Counted from the stretch's first letter, positions 19,571 through 28,965 are shown. The stretch is DNA of 46,298 nt from Kiritimatiellales bacterium (GCA_003230915.1 QIHI01000035.1:1-46298); one strand, 5' to 3'. Notes: a model not told the origin generated them from the sequence alone. Numbers and translations: made by a program.

Positions 19571-19645
19571 TGGAGCGAGCGAAGAGATTCGAACTCTCGA
19601 CAACCACCTTGGCAAGGTGGAGCTCTACCACTGAGCTACGCTCGC
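19571..19645 (-). tRNA. tRNA-Gly(GCC)
   Basis: 75 nt including an encoded CCA. Acceptor stem GCGAGCG / CGCTCGC with discriminator U; D-arm AGCTCAGTGGTAGAGCT; anticodon arm CCACC-TTGCCAA-GGTGG, giving anticodon GCC; T-arm GAGAGTTCGAATCTC. All stems pair. A terminator follows directly. Confidence 0.98.
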
Positions 19646-19668
19646 TTTTTCCTCGTGAAAGGAAGCGC

Positions 19669-19698
19669 GTATTATTGTGATCCGAATTTTGTTTGCAA
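19669..19698 (-). promoter_or_regulatory. Possible tRNA-Gly promoter
   Basis: On the minus strand, TTGCAA (19693-19698) and TAATAC (19669-19674) are separated by 18 bp and sit about 24 bp upstream of the tRNA 5' end, plausible -35 and -10 boxes. Inferred by consensus only; an overlapping AATAAT could serve as the -10 instead. Confidence 0.35.
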
Positions 19699-19802
19699 GC
19701 ACAAATCGGCGTAAAAATCGGGGTACGCTTCCGCTGAACGAATCTTGATATTTCAGGGTCAATAGTGTAGACAATTGAGTTCGCACACGGAATGGGCGGA
19801 GA

Positions 19803-20786
19803 ATGGCTATGGAACAGTTGGAAACCAGTAATACAGTGATTTGGAGCGACCGCTGGCGGTTGGGCGCGTTATCACGGGATGAGCTGATGAATATTGGCTT
19901 TATCTCGGTGATTATCGGGATGCTTTTCCTGATGTTTCACCTATTGGGCAATACGGTTGAAAACGTGAGTAGTCGCTCGGCATTTACGTGGATGATTGCT
20001 CGTTGGGGCGACGTGGAGTCGTTCGGTGCGGACTATTCCCATGGATATCTCATTCCCTTTGTGAGTTTGGGCATTATCTGGTACAAGCGAGAGGAGTTCT
20101 TTGCCGCAACGAAAAATATCTGTGTAGTCGGCCTCTATGTCATTATCGTTGCCTTGGCGATGCACTGGCTGGGTGCAAAAATGCAGCAAACGCGTATTTC
20201 ATTGCTGAGCTTGATTTTACTGATGTGGGGGGTTCCGTTCTATTTCTTTGGCTGGAAGGTGGCCAAGCTACTGATTTTCCCCTGCTCCTATCTAATCTTC
20301 TGCGTTCCGCTTAACTTTCTGGACGCACTTTCGGGCCCGCTACAGCGGATTGCTACGAGTATGGGATATTCGGCCATTGAAGGGTTGGGAATCGAGTGTG
20401 AGCGGGTAGGTAACATGTTGCGTTCCCCGTATTTTAATCTGAACGTCGCTGAGGCGTGTTCTGGCCTTCGTTCTTTGTTGGCCATGACAGCAATAACCGC
20501 AGTATATGCGTATTATACCCAGAAAACCTTTACGAAAAAATGGATTTTATTCCTTGCCTCTATTCCGATTGCCGTGATCGGCAACGTGGGTCGGATTATC
20601 TCCATTGCCTTGGTTTCGGTGACGAGCGGCCAGCAGTACGCCACGGGGTTACATCACGACTGGGCGGGCTATGTGTTTTTCATAGTGTCTATCAGCTTGA
20701 TGGTTGGTCTTGCGCAGCTCCTTAATGTCAATTACAGGGAACTTATTAAATCATGGGAAATAAAAGCCTACTTAAACCGTTCTTAA
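19803..20786 (+). CDS. Exosortase (EpsH/archaeosortase family)
   Basis: 327 residues with about eight transmembrane helices. The catalytic triad is visible: Cys219 in EACSGLRS, Arg264 in GNVGRI and His285 in HHDWAGYVFF. Exosortases cleave C-terminal sorting signals (PEP-CTERM and relatives) of exported proteins, usually for attachment to surface polysaccharide. Two ATGs are close; the second (19809) has the better spacing from GGCGGAG. It overlaps the EpsI gene by 34 bp. No gene with a recognisable sorting tail is in this window, so the substrate lies elsewhere. The subtype (A, B, VPDSG-type) cannot be told. Confidence 0.95.
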   Translation: MAMEQLETSNTVIWSDRWRLGALSRDELMNIGFISVIIGMLFLMFHLLGNTVENVSSRSAFTWMIARWGDVESFGADYSHGYLIPFVSLGIIWYKREEFFAATKNICVVGLYVIIVALAMHWLGAKMQQTRISLLSLILLMWGVPFYFFGWKVAKLLIFPCSYLIFCVPLNFLDALSGPLQRIATSMGYSAIEGLGIECERVGNMLRSPYFNLNVAEACSGLRSLLAMTAITAVYAYYTQKTFTKKWILFLASIPIAVIGNVGRIISIALVSVTSGQQYATGLHHDWAGYVFFIVSISLMVGLAQLLNVNYRELIKSWEIKAYLNRS

Positions 20787-21547
20787 GCATCATTATCTTG
20801 ATGTCAATCACCACCTTTGCTTTGACTTTTACGGTCGGGGTAGTATTAGATTTTATTCCGGGGGTCGTGATGGAACTCCCGGACGAAGTGGAGAAGTGGA
20901 CGGGTAATGAACTTCGCTTTTGTCATAATCCCACAGCCTGTGCGAAGGACTATCGTGATGCCTCGTTCTATATCCGCGATCTTGATATTCCAGATATCTG
21001 CCCTAAATGTGGGGAGGGACTCTTCCAAATGGCTCGCGCGGAAAAAGAGGCTCTACCGGAGGATACCGAATTTGTGAAGTCGGCCTACACGAATGAGGCC
21101 GGAACACGGTTATTTACTTCCATTGTCTTGAGTGGAACCGCCCGAGATAGTATTCACCGCCCACAACGTTGCTTGAAGGGGCAGGGAAGTACGATTAACG
21201 GAGAGTATAACCTGAATGTCCCGCTTGAAGGTCGTGCTTCGCTCAAAATACGGATCATCAAAGCTTTCCGCACCTTACACACTATAGAAGGAGAGATTCC
21301 CTACCATTTCTACTATGCCTATTGGTTTGTAGGACAGGATCGTGAAACCTCATCGCATTATGCCCGCATGTTCTGGCTTGCATGGGATCGAATCGTACGT
21401 AGCAAAGCCAACCGCTGGGCCTATATCGCAGTGTCCGGACAACGCGAGGCCGAGGGAACGGAATACGAGGCCGACCTTATTAATTTTGTCCAGCAAGTCT
21501 ATCCCTTTGTCCTTACGGATACGATGAAAAACAAAGTTTACGAATAA
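20753..21547 (+). CDS. Exosortase-associated EpsI-type protein with Cys4 site
   Basis: 264 residues. An N-terminal membrane anchor (about 10-34) is followed by an EpsI/DUF3485 domain, recognised by IVLSGTARDSIHRPQRC with the conserved His-Arg-Pro...Cys (135-140). EpsI proteins accompany exosortases and polysaccharide export; their biochemical role is uncertain. A putative metal-binding insertion carries CHNPTAC (C57, C63) and CPKC (C83, C86), absent from the classic proteobacterial EpsI as I recall it. It overlaps the exosortase gene and is followed by a terminator. Confidence 0.88.
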   Translation: MGNKSLLKPFLSIIILMSITTFALTFTVGVVLDFIPGVVMELPDEVEKWTGNELRFCHNPTACAKDYRDASFYIRDLDIPDICPKCGEGLFQMARAEKEALPEDTEFVKSAYTNEAGTRLFTSIVLSGTARDSIHRPQRCLKGQGSTINGEYNLNVPLEGRASLKIRIIKAFRTLHTIEGEIPYHFYYAYWFVGQDRETSSHYARMFWLAWDRIVRSKANRWAYIAVSGQREAEGTEYEADLINFVQQVYPFVLTDTMKNKVYE

Positions 21548-21575
21548 TCTTTCGTACCTTGGACGTTGCGCCGAT

Positions 21576-21610
21576 GCCCGCATGTTTTTATAGTGCGGGC
21601 TTTATTTTTG
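21576..21610 (+). terminator. Rho-independent terminator after the exosortase operon
   Basis: The GCCCGCA stem, a loop of about 11 nt and TGCGGGC are followed by TTTATTTTT. It lies 29 bp after the EpsI stop and 19 bp before the gatC start. Confidence 0.85.
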
Positions 21611-21628
21611 AACCACGAGGAATCTGAA

Positions 21629-21925
21629 ATGCTCGGAGAAAAAGAAGGAATGGATATCAACTATGTGGCGCACTTAGCGCGCATCGACCTGACCGAAGAA
21701 GAAACAACGCTTTTTCAAGGCCAACTCGAGCAAGTGTTGCACTATGTCGAGCAACTTGATGAGATCGATGTTAGTGGTGTTGAACCCACCGCCCACGCTT
21801 TTCCCGTCTACAACATCCTCCGCAAAGACGAAATGGGTCAAAGCCTCGGACACTCCGCCGTCATCGCCAACGCGCCTGCCGCCAGCGATGGCGAGATTCG
21901 GGTTCCTAAAATCATCGATCAGTAG
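21629..21925 (+). CDS. gatC: Asp-tRNA(Asn)/Glu-tRNA(Gln) amidotransferase subunit C
   Basis: 98 residues from the ATG at 21629, chosen because GAGG lies 8 nt upstream and the longer frame from 21566 runs through the terminator. The GatC pattern [16 protein letters not shown] is followed by the extended segment [22 protein letters not shown] that wraps around GatA. GatC stabilises the GatAB complex, which converts misacylated Glu-tRNA(Gln) or Asp-tRNA(Asn). It is 7 bp upstream of gatA. Confidence 0.95.
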   Translation: MLGEKEGMDINYVAHLARIDLTEEETTLFQGQLEQVLHYVEQLDEIDVSGVEPTAHAFPVYNILRKDEMGQSLGHSAVIANAPAASDGEIRVPKIIDQ

Positions 21926-21932
21926 GAAAATT

Positions 21933-23396
21933 ATGGATGATTTACATAAACTAACTATTACAGAGCTTTCTGAAAAACTGGCGGCTGGCGGGTGCACTTC
22001 GGTGGGTATTGTCAAAGACGTGCTGGCCGTGATCGATGCCAACGACGGCAAGGTCGGTGCATACCTGACGGTCGACCGCGACTCCGCGTTGGAGCAGGCA
22101 CGAGCGGCCGATGTAGCACGGGCCGCCGGGGTAACATCTCCGCTACTCGGAATCCCTATTGCGATCAAGGATCTGCTCAACGTGAAGGGGCAACCCTGCA
22201 CATGTTCCTCCAAAATTCTCGAAGGGTACATTGCACCGTACGACGCCACCGTCATCGCCAAACTTCGTGAGGTAGGGGCTGTGCTGCTCGGCCGTGTCAA
22301 CATGGATGAGTTTGCGATGGGTTCGAGTACGGAAAATTCCGCACTGGGAAAAACACACAACCCCTGGAATCTCGGCCATGTACCTGGTGGCTCCTCCGGT
22401 GGTTCGGCCGCTTGCGTTGTAGCCGATGAAGCGATTGCCTCGCTTGGTTCTGATACGGGTGGATCGATCCGTCAGCCTGCTGCCTTCTGCGGTTGCGTCG
22501 GTGTCAAACCGACCTACGGCCGTGTTTCGCGCTATGGTCTTACCGCCTTTGCCTCGTCGCTCGATCAAATTGGCCCGTTGACCAAAACGGTCAAGGATTC
22601 AGCCATTCTACTTGAAACCCTCTGTGGACACGATAAGCTGGACTCCTCGTCGATTGAAATGGATGTTCCGACTTTTAGTGAGAACCTCACGAGCGATACC
22701 TCGTTGGTAGGCATGAAGCTGGGTTTGCCGAAAGAATATTTTGTAAAAGGGATGGATTCCGAAGTCGAAAAGGCCGTTCGCGATGCGGTCGAACATTGCA
22801 AGAGCCTCGGCGCAGAGATCATTGATGTCAGCCTACCGCACTCGAAATACGCCATTGCGGTCTACTACATCATAGCCACTGCCGAAGCCTCCGCCAACCT
22901 AGCGCGCTTCGACGGCATCCGCTACGGTCTACGCATCGATGGGAAGGATCCGCTCGAACTCTACAAGAAAACCCGTGCTGCCGGATTCGGTTCCGAAGTA
23001 AAACGCCGCATCATCCTCGGAACCTACGTGCTGAGTAGTGGCTATTATGATGCCTACTACAAGCGTGCGCAGAAAGTCCGCACCCTGATCCGTAACGACT
23101 TCACCGAAGTCTTTAAGCAATGCGATGCGATCCTTGCACCGGTCACGCCGACCCCTGCCTATAAGCTCGGTGAAAAGACGAACGATCCGCTGGAGATGTA
23201 TCTCGACGATATCCTGACCACGCCGACCAACCTTGCCGGAAACTGCGCACTTTCCTTGCCGTGCGGATTTTCGTCCGGCGGCCTTCCCATTGGTCTGCAG
23301 ATTATCGGCGACTCGTTCGATGAGCAAACCATCCTTAAAGTCGGCCATGCCTACGAGCAAACCACCAAGTGGCATAAACAGAAACCAGAACTGTAG
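21933..23396 (+). CDS. gatA: Asp-tRNA(Asn)/Glu-tRNA(Gln) amidotransferase subunit A
   Basis: 487 residues from the ATG at 21933, which has AGGA 7 nt upstream; the open frame extends back into gatC but that is not a start. Amidase-signature enzyme with the Lys-cisSer-Ser triad K79, S154 and S178 (in IAIKD, PGGSSGG and SDTGGSIR), the same numbering as characterised GatA proteins. It releases ammonia from glutamine and channels it to GatB. Full length. Confidence 0.97.
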   Translation: MDDLHKLTITELSEKLAAGGCTSVGIVKDVLAVIDANDGKVGAYLTVDRDSALEQARAADVARAAGVTSPLLGIPIAIKDLLNVKGQPCTCSSKILEGYIAPYDATVIAKLREVGAVLLGRVNMDEFAMGSSTENSALGKTHNPWNLGHVPGGSSGGSAACVVADEAIASLGSDTGGSIRQPAAFCGCVGVKPTYGRVSRYGLTAFASSLDQIGPLTKTVKDSAILLETLCGHDKLDSSSIEMDVPTFSENLTSDTSLVGMKLGLPKEYFVKGMDSEVEKAVRDAVEHCKSLGAEIIDVSLPHSKYAIAVYYIIATAEASANLARFDGIRYGLRIDGKDPLELYKKTRAAGFGSEVKRRIILGTYVLSSGYYDAYYKRAQKVRTLIRNDFTEVFKQCDAILAPVTPTPAYKLGEKTNDPLEMYLDDILTTPTNLAGNCALSLPCGFSSGGLPIGLQIIGDSFDEQTILKVGHAYEQTTKWHKQKPEL

Positions 23397-23402
23397 GAAT
23401 TT

Positions 23403-23563
23403 ACCACAGAGGGTGCTAGGGATCACAGGGGATTAAATTAAATTAAATTACGGAAAAAAATAGGGGCGACTATGAAGGTTCATTCCGTCCTTGAGGTCAA
23501 GCTTGCGTAAAAATGCCTATCAAGATTCCGTGACCTTTCGACTTCCTCCATGTCCTCTGTGGT
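23403..23563. repeat. Inverted ACCACAGAGG repeat between gatA and gatB
   Basis: ACCACAGAGG (23403-23412) and its exact reverse complement CCTCTGTGGT (23554-23563) flank the gatA-gatB gap. A tandem ATTAA run (about 23432-23450) lies inside. The right copy ends 18 bp before the gatB ATG, and the following GAAAAAGG could be its ribosome site. Confidence 0.7.
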
Positions 23564-23581
23564 GAAAAAGGACTGCACATT

Positions 23582-25012
23582 ATGAAATATGAAGCAACGA
23601 TTGGCCTTGAAACGCACATTATGCAGAAGACGGCATCGAAGATGTTCTGCGCGTGTGAATATGAATATGGAGCGGCACCGAACACGCACGTTTGTCCGGT
23701 CTGTCTGGGCTATCCTGGCGCATTGCCCATGATGAATGAAAAAGCGATCGAGCTGTGTTGCAAAGCGGGGCTTTTACTGGACTGCGAAATCAATTCTCAC
23801 AGCAAGTGGGATCGTAAAAACTATTTCTATCCAGATATGGCGAAGAATTACCAGATCACACAGGCCGATGAGCCGCTTTGCCTCGGGGGGCACTTGGAGG
23901 TTGATGTTAATGGTGAACTTAAAACCTTTACGCTTGAGCGCATTCACCAAGAGGAAAATGCAGCCAAGAACACGCACGTGGCGGGCGCAAGTCTCGTCGA
24001 CTACAACCGCGCCGGAACCGCGCTGATGGAGATTGTCTCCAATCCTTGCATGCACTCCTCCGAAGATGCGTTAGCCTATCTCGCTTCTCTCAAACAGATC
24101 ATGGAATATGGCGAAATTTCCGACTGCAATCCGGAAAAGGGTCAAATTCGATCTGACGTGAATGTATCCGTCCGTCCGGTCGGGCAGAAGGAGCTGGGCT
24201 CCAAGGTCGAGATCAAGAACATGAACTCGTTTGCGTTTATCCAACAGGCGATTGAATACGAGATTGACCGCCAGACTAGCCTGCTTGAAAGTGGCGGAGC
24301 CATCGTGCAAGAGACGCGCGGGTTCGATTCCGATCGCGGCGAAACCTTCAGTCAACGAACCAAGGAAAATGCGCACGACTATCGTTATTTTCCCGAACCC
24401 GATCTCATGCCCGTCAAGATTTCCACGGAGCAGGTAGAATTATGGCGCTCCGAACTGCCGGAGCTTCCGGTCCAGCGCCGAACACGCTATGTGAATGAAC
24501 TGGGTCTTCCCGAATACGACGCGGGTGTGCTGACCGCCGACAAGGCGACATCCGACTGGTTTGAGCGCGCCATGCAACACACAAAAAACGCCAAAGCGGC
24601 CTCCAACTTTGTTATGGGCGAGATGATGCGTCTTCTCTCCGAGCAGGACTTCTCCATTTCCGAATCAAAGGTCACACCTGAAAAGCTGGCTGAGATTATT
24701 GCACTCATCGATGCCAAAACCATCAGCACCGGAGCAGGCAAGCAGGTTTTCGAGATCATCTTTAACGAAGGCGGAGAACCGAAGAAGATTGTGGAAGAAA
24801 AAGGTATGACACAGGTCTCCGACGACTCCGCGCTCGAGAGCTGGGCTGATGATGCCATCGCCGCCAATCCCAGGCCTGTTGAGGAATATAAAGCCGGCAA
24901 CACCGCCTCGATCAACTTTCTGATGGGGCAGGTGATGAAGGCCAGTCGCGGCAAGGCCAATCCTGGTGCCGTTATGCAGGTGCTCAAGAAAAAGCTGGAT
25001 GCTTTCTGTTAA
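23582..25012 (+). CDS. gatB: Asp-tRNA(Asn)/Glu-tRNA(Gln) amidotransferase subunit B
   Basis: 476 residues, full length. The N-terminal GatB signature YEATIGLETH is followed by the Cys motif THVCPVCLGYPGALP. RKNYFYPDMAKNYQITQ is next, then the C-terminal tRNA-binding YqeY-like helical tail. GatB activates the tRNA-bound Glu or Asp carboxylate with ATP and amidates it. It is separated from gatA by 185 bp of repeat-containing DNA, unusual for an otherwise tight gatCAB set. No asnS or glnS is in the window. Confidence 0.97.
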   Translation: MKYEATIGLETHIMQKTASKMFCACEYEYGAAPNTHVCPVCLGYPGALPMMNEKAIELCCKAGLLLDCEINSHSKWDRKNYFYPDMAKNYQITQADEPLCLGGHLEVDVNGELKTFTLERIHQEENAAKNTHVAGASLVDYNRAGTALMEIVSNPCMHSSEDALAYLASLKQIMEYGEISDCNPEKGQIRSDVNVSVRPVGQKELGSKVEIKNMNSFAFIQQAIEYEIDRQTSLLESGGAIVQETRGFDSDRGETFSQRTKENAHDYRYFPEPDLMPVKISTEQVELWRSELPELPVQRRTRYVNELGLPEYDAGVLTADKATSDWFERAMQHTKNAKAASNFVMGEMMRLLSEQDFSISESKVTPEKLAEIIALIDAKTISTGAGKQVFEIIFNEGGEPKKIVEEKGMTQVSDDSALESWADDAIAANPRPVEEYKAGNTASINFLMGQVMKASRGKANPGAVMQVLKKKLDAFC

Positions 25013-25043
25013 GCATCCCTTTAGAGTGGTTCATGAATATGCT

Positions 25044-25335
25044 CTAGCATCGATCTTTTCCGGAGATGAACAGGGGCTCCAAAAAGATCGTGATCTCCCA
25101 GTACCGTGTGTAGTTAGGCCAGTTCGCAACGCAGAAATTGTTGACATACTTCTCCAGTTGTTCGTGTTTGCAGACGCTGCCTAAATATTTGTTTAGCGGA
25201 TTGGTTCGGATGTAATGTCCTTTGCCATTCACTCAAAAAATCTTCGGAGTGGTCAGCCGCATGAGTCTGGAATGACAGAACTAAGCTGCAGAGGAGTAGG
25301 ACGAATTTCTTTATGTTGGCGATGTATAAGTCCAT
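25044..25335 (-). pseudogene. Frameshifted small secreted protein
   Basis: The first frame (from 25335) begins with a good signal peptide (KKFVLLLCSLVLSFQTHAAD) and continues DHSEDFLSEW. A shift near 25225 into the next frame gives KGHYIRTNPLNKYLGSVCKH and on to EQLEKYVNNFCVANWPNYTRYWEI, ending at a stop at 25044-25046. Joined, it reads as one ~95-residue protein with two Cys. Neither half alone looks complete. I do not recognise the family; a sequencing error is an alternative. The remaining DNA to galE (25336-25484) shows nothing I can name. Confidence 0.4.
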
Positions 25336-25484
25336 TTTATGTCTCTAACGAAGACCTGCCAGAGTACGGTTGTGCTGAAGGCTAGGTGATCCTTCCGCTC
25401 ATGCGAGATGGGTTGTGATGAGCAATTCTCTGAATAAAATAGCAATGAACTTCTTCATAAATAGGGTGAGCCTATAAACTCAGA

Positions 25485-26459
25485 TCAAGAGGTCGTGTAG
25501 CCGTTGGGGTGGCTCTGATGCCAGTCCCATGCGCTTTGCACGATGGTTTTAAGGTCGGCGAATTGCGGGTTCCAGCCTAGTTCGGTCTTGGCTTTGGTGG
25601 CATCGGCAACAAGCGCAGTGCAATCGCCGGCGCGGCGCGGTTCGAGTTCCGTAGGGATGGGATGGCCGGTGACCTCGCGGCAGACTTCGATGACATCCTT
25701 AACGGTGTAGCCGTCGCCGTTACCGAGATTAAAACTACCTTGAACTCCGGGTTTAAGTGCAAGGATATGCGCCTGTGCGAGATCCTTGATATGGATGTAG
25801 TCACGCACACAGGTGCCGTCGCGGGTCTCGTAGTCGTCGCCAAAGATGAAGATTTTTTCGCGTTTCCCTTGAGCAACCTGCAAGATGAGCGGGATCAGGT
25901 GGCTTTCGGGATTATGGGCTTCGCCATATTTGTCAGTGGCCCCACAGGCGTTGAAGTAACGCAGAAAGACGCATTCAATGTCATGGATATCGCCACCCCA
26001 TTTAAAGATGTGTTCGCAAAGGTATTTAGATTCGCCGTAAACGCTTTCCGGGAGCTGTGGTAGCGTTTCATCCATCGGCATGCGTTCAGGTGTTCCGTAG
26101 GTAGCGCAGGTGGAGGAGAAGATAAGCTTCTTGCAGCCAGACTCCACCATGGCGGACATCAGGTTGAGCGATCCGCTCACGTTGTTTTCGAAGAAAGGCA
26201 TTGGTTCCTTCATAGATTCGCCGACCTCGATATAGGCGGCGAAATGAATGACGGCTTCAGGGCGTTCGATGAGCAGGGCGCTCTTAATATTTTCCTTGCA
26301 TCGCAGGTCGCCTTGCAGGAATTTTGCACGGGGATCGATGGCTTCCCGATAGCCTCGCTCGAGGTTATCGAACACGACGACATCGTGGCCGGCATCGCAC
26401 AGCATTTCGGTAGTAACGCTCCCGATATATCCGGCTCCGCCGGCAACAAGTACTTTCAT
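25485..26459 (-). CDS. galE: UDP-glucose 4-epimerase
   Basis: 324 residues. Extended SDR fold: the NAD-binding GGAGYIG (7-13), a catalytic Ser/Thr region SSTCATYG (115-122) and YGESK (Y141, K145). It interconverts UDP-glucose and UDP-galactose, or the N-acetyl forms, for polysaccharide synthesis. Stand-alone; 154 bp separate it from the AraC-type gene upstream on the same strand. Substrate range is not decided by sequence. Confidence 0.95.
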   Translation of the reverse strand: MKVLVAGGAGYIGSVTTEMLCDAGHDVVVFDNLERGYREAIDPRAKFLQGDLRCKENIKSALLIERPEAVIHFAAYIEVGESMKEPMPFFENNVSGSLNLMSAMVESGCKKLIFSSTCATYGTPERMPMDETLPQLPESVYGESKYLCEHIFKWGGDIHDIECVFLRYFNACGATDKYGEAHNPESHLIPLILQVAQGKREKIFIFGDDYETRDGTCVRDYIHIKDLAQAHILALKPGVQGSFNLGNGDGYTVKDVIEVCREVTGHPIPTELEPRRAGDCTALVADATKAKTELGWNPQFADLKTIVQSAWDWHQSHPNGYTTS

Positions 26460-26613
26460 TTTATAGGTCTCCTTAGAGGTGCATTTACTTAATAATTATT
26501 GCGCCAGCGGAAAGAGGCGGTGCCATGGGTTTGGGTATGGATGGTAGTGGTTTGTTCGTCGTATATACTCGGAAACTCCTGATAAATTAGCCCGTCACTT
26601 TAAGGGTTTACTA

Positions 26614-27525
26614 CTATCCTGTCTCGAAAATAAGCGGATTTTGATGGGTCTCTTGCCGGTGTTGCCGAGGCGTTTCGCCGGTGATTTTTCGAAAGCAGCG
26701 GGTGAAATAGTTTCCATCGGAGAAGCCGCAGTCGAAGGCAATCTCGGTGATGCTACGGTGAGTATGGTGGAGCAGATCGGCGGCTTTTTGAATGCGAATA
26801 TGCATAAGGTGGTCGATGGGGGAACGGCCGATGCAATCGTGGAAGATGCGCAGAAAGTGGCGCTTGGAGAGGTGCGATTTCTCCGCAAGTTCTTCAAGGG
26901 TAATTTTTTCAGCGTAGTGGGTTTCGATGTGCGCGATGGCATTGCCGAGGCGTAAGAGGTCGATCGATTCGTTGGAGGGTTCGTCGGAATAGCAACGGGA
27001 GAGATGTACGGCGAGTTGCATGAAAAATCCTTTGGCCATGACGCGGTAACCCGGGCTGCGAGTTTCGGTTTCACGCTTCAGGTCGTGGATAATTTCGTTC
27101 ACGCGGTTGAGTTGCCGTTCGGAGAGTTGCAATCGGCTTTGAAAGTGGTGCTGGGCGCGGAAGGCGGGCTCGAGGGAAAATAGGGCATGAAAGCCGGGCA
27201 GGGCGCGGATATCCCACTGCTCCATCATCAGGATTTTGGCATCGAACAAGATATTGGCGAGTGCCAGGCCGTGCATGTTTTGGTATTGGTGTGTGCGGTT
27301 ACGGGCCACCACGAAGACATCGCCGCTCTTCACGGGGAACTCTTGCCCGTCGAACGCATGCATGGCTGTGCCTTTGAGGATGATCACCAACTCGTCGAAG
27401 TTGTGGCTGTGCAGAGGGAATTCGGGCTGAGGGTCGCGGATGTAGATTTGTAGTGGCAGGGTCGGGTCTTCGAAGAAGTCCTTGCTTTCAAGTTGTGGGT
27501 TTAAGTTTATAGCGTGATTAGTCAT
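26614..27525 (-). CDS. AraC-family activator of the rhamnose locus (RhaS/RhaR-like)
   Basis: 303 residues. An N-terminal cupin sugar-binding domain (about 35-95, with PLHSHNFDELVIILKG) and a C-terminal AraC DNA-binding domain with two helix-turn-helices (about 208-228 and 258-280, ending GFSDGNYFTRCFRKITGETP). It has the layout of E. coli RhaS/RhaR. It is transcribed divergently from rhaA across a 180-bp gap, so L-rhamnose or rhamnulose is the likely effector (inference from context). A 14-bp palindrome (27635-27648) in the gap is a candidate binding site. Confidence 0.9.
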   Translation of the reverse strand: MTNHAINLNPQLESKDFFEDPTLPLQIYIRDPQPEFPLHSHNFDELVIILKGTAMHAFDGQEFPVKSGDVFVVARNRTHQYQNMHGLALANILFDAKILMMEQWDIRALPGFHALFSLEPAFRAQHHFQSRLQLSERQLNRVNEIIHDLKRETETRSPGYRVMAKGFFMQLAVHLSRCYSDEPSNESIDLLRLGNAIAHIETHYAEKITLEELAEKSHLSKRHFLRIFHDCIGRSPIDHLMHIRIQKAADLLHHTHRSITEIAFDCGFSDGNYFTRCFRKITGETPRQHRQETHQNPLIFETG

Positions 27526-27634
27526 GGCGAGATAGTGCTAAAAGAAGTCGGGATCGTCAAGGTTAAGGCGCATTCGATACGGTAACTTCTACAACCTTTA
27601 GTCGAGTAGTCAACGAACCTGATGCGTGAAACAT

Positions 27635-27648
27635 GATTTCGAGAAATC
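27635..27648. promoter_or_regulatory. Palindrome in the divergent araC-rhaA promoter region
   Basis: GATTTC-GA-GAAATC, 6-bp perfect arms around a 2-bp centre, about 58 bp upstream of the rhaA start. A plausible regulator site, but AraC proteins normally bind direct repeats, so it could belong to another factor or be chance. Confidence 0.35.
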
Positions 27649-27705
27649 GGAAGGTAGACCCCAGCTCACGTGTCAATCGTCACTTTTTAAAATAAGGAGA
27701 GCACC

Positions 27706-28965
27706 ATGAGTTTAGACAAAGCATATGAACTGGCAAAAGAGCGCTATGCAGCGTTCGGAATTGATGTCGACGTGGCGATTAAAAAAGCACTGAATCTCCC
27801 CATTTCCTTGCACTGTTGGCAGGCGGACGATGTGGTTGGATTTGAAACCAAGCCGGACGGTCTAGCCGGTGGCGGCATCATGGCAACCGGAAACTATCTC
27901 GGCCGCGCTCGCAATGGCGAAGAGGCTCGCGCTGACATTGCCAAAGCTATGTCGTTAATCCCCGGGATTCAACGTTGCAATGTGCACGCCCTTTATTGTG
28001 AAACCGATGAATACGTTGACCGCGATGAAATGACACTGGCCGGTTTCACGAAATGGATGGACTGGGCAAAGGAAGAGGGCATCAAACTCGATTTCAATCC
28101 TTCGTTCTTTTCCCACCCGAAAGCGGAAGACGGTTTCACGCTTTCGCATCGTGACGCTGAAATTCGCACGTTCTGGATCAAGCACGGCAAAGCCTCTCGC
28201 AAGATTGCCGAGGCCATGGCCGAAGCGCAGGGTTCGCCTTGCTTTGTCAACTGGTGGACGCCGGATGGCGACAAGGATGTTCCGGCCGACCGATTCAGCC
28301 CCCGCGCCCGCATGGCCGCCTCATACGATGCCATTATGGCCGATGATTCGGTGGATAAAACCAAGTGCGTCGATTTCATCGAAAGCAAGCTTTTCGGCAT
28401 CGGCTCGGAAGAGTATGTCGTCAGCTCCGCTGAGTTTTGTTCCAACTACGCCCTGAGCCGCAACATGGGTCTTTGCATGGATATGGGGCACTACCACCCG
28501 ACCGAAACGATCCACGGTAAGATTTCCAGTCACCTCCAGTTCATGGATCAAATCATGTTGCATGTCAGCCGTCCAATTCGCTGGGACTCTGATCACGTTG
28601 TGCTATTCAACGACGACCTGAAAAACGTCTTCCTTGAAATCCAGCGCGGTAACATGTGGGATCGCGTAATTCTTGCGCTCGATTTCTTCGATGCTTCGAT
28701 CAATCGCATTGGTGCTTACGTCATCGGCACCCGCGCGGCACGAAAAGGCATCCTCTATGCGTTACTTGACCCGACCCAACAGCTACAGACCTATGAAGCT
28801 GAAGGCAAGAAAGCCCAGCGCTTGGCGCTGATGGAAGAGTTTAAGTCCATGCCGTTTCCCGCCGTTTGGGACAAACTCTGCGAAAAGGGCAATGTTCCGG
28901 TCGGTGCCGATTGGCTGGCCGATATGGAGGCCTACGAAAACGACGTTTCCTCCAAGCGCAACTAG
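27706..28965 (+). CDS. rhaA: L-rhamnose isomerase
   Basis: 419 residues, the same length as E. coli RhaA. TIM-barrel isomerase: PISLHCWQADDVVGFE near the N-terminus; metal-site segments CMDMGHYHPTETIHGK and RWDSDHVV. It converts L-rhamnose to L-rhamnulose with Mn2+ or another divalent metal. AAGGAGAG sits 7 nt before the ATG. First gene of the rhamnose array, facing the AraC-type activator. The 130 bp between it and the aldolase has a short open frame without features. Confidence 0.97.
   Translation: MSLDKAYELAKERYAAFGIDVDVAIKKALNLPISLHCWQADDVVGFETKPDGLAGGGIMATGNYLGRARNGEEARADIAKAMSLIPGIQRCNVHALYCETDEYVDRDEMTLAGFTKWMDWAKEEGIKLDFNPSFFSHPKAEDGFTLSHRDAEIRTFWIKHGKASRKIAEAMAEAQGSPCFVNWWTPDGDKDVPADRFSPRARMAASYDAIMADDSVDKTKCVDFIESKLFGIGSEEYVVSSAEFCSNYALSRNMGLCMDMGHYHPTETIHGKISSHLQFMDQIMLHVSRPIRWDSDHVVLFNDDLKNVFLEIQRGNMWDRVILALDFFDASINRIGAYVIGTRAARKGILYALLDPTQQLQTYEAEGKKAQRLALMEEFKSMPFPAVWDKLCEKGNVPVGADWLADMEAYENDVSSKRN

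Noticed and set aside
19803-21547. Surface protein with PEP-CTERM-type tail near the exosortase
   Set aside because: No complete predicted protein ends in a motif-helix-basic tail; the outer-membrane protein at 4347-5045 ends in a beta-strand pattern instead.
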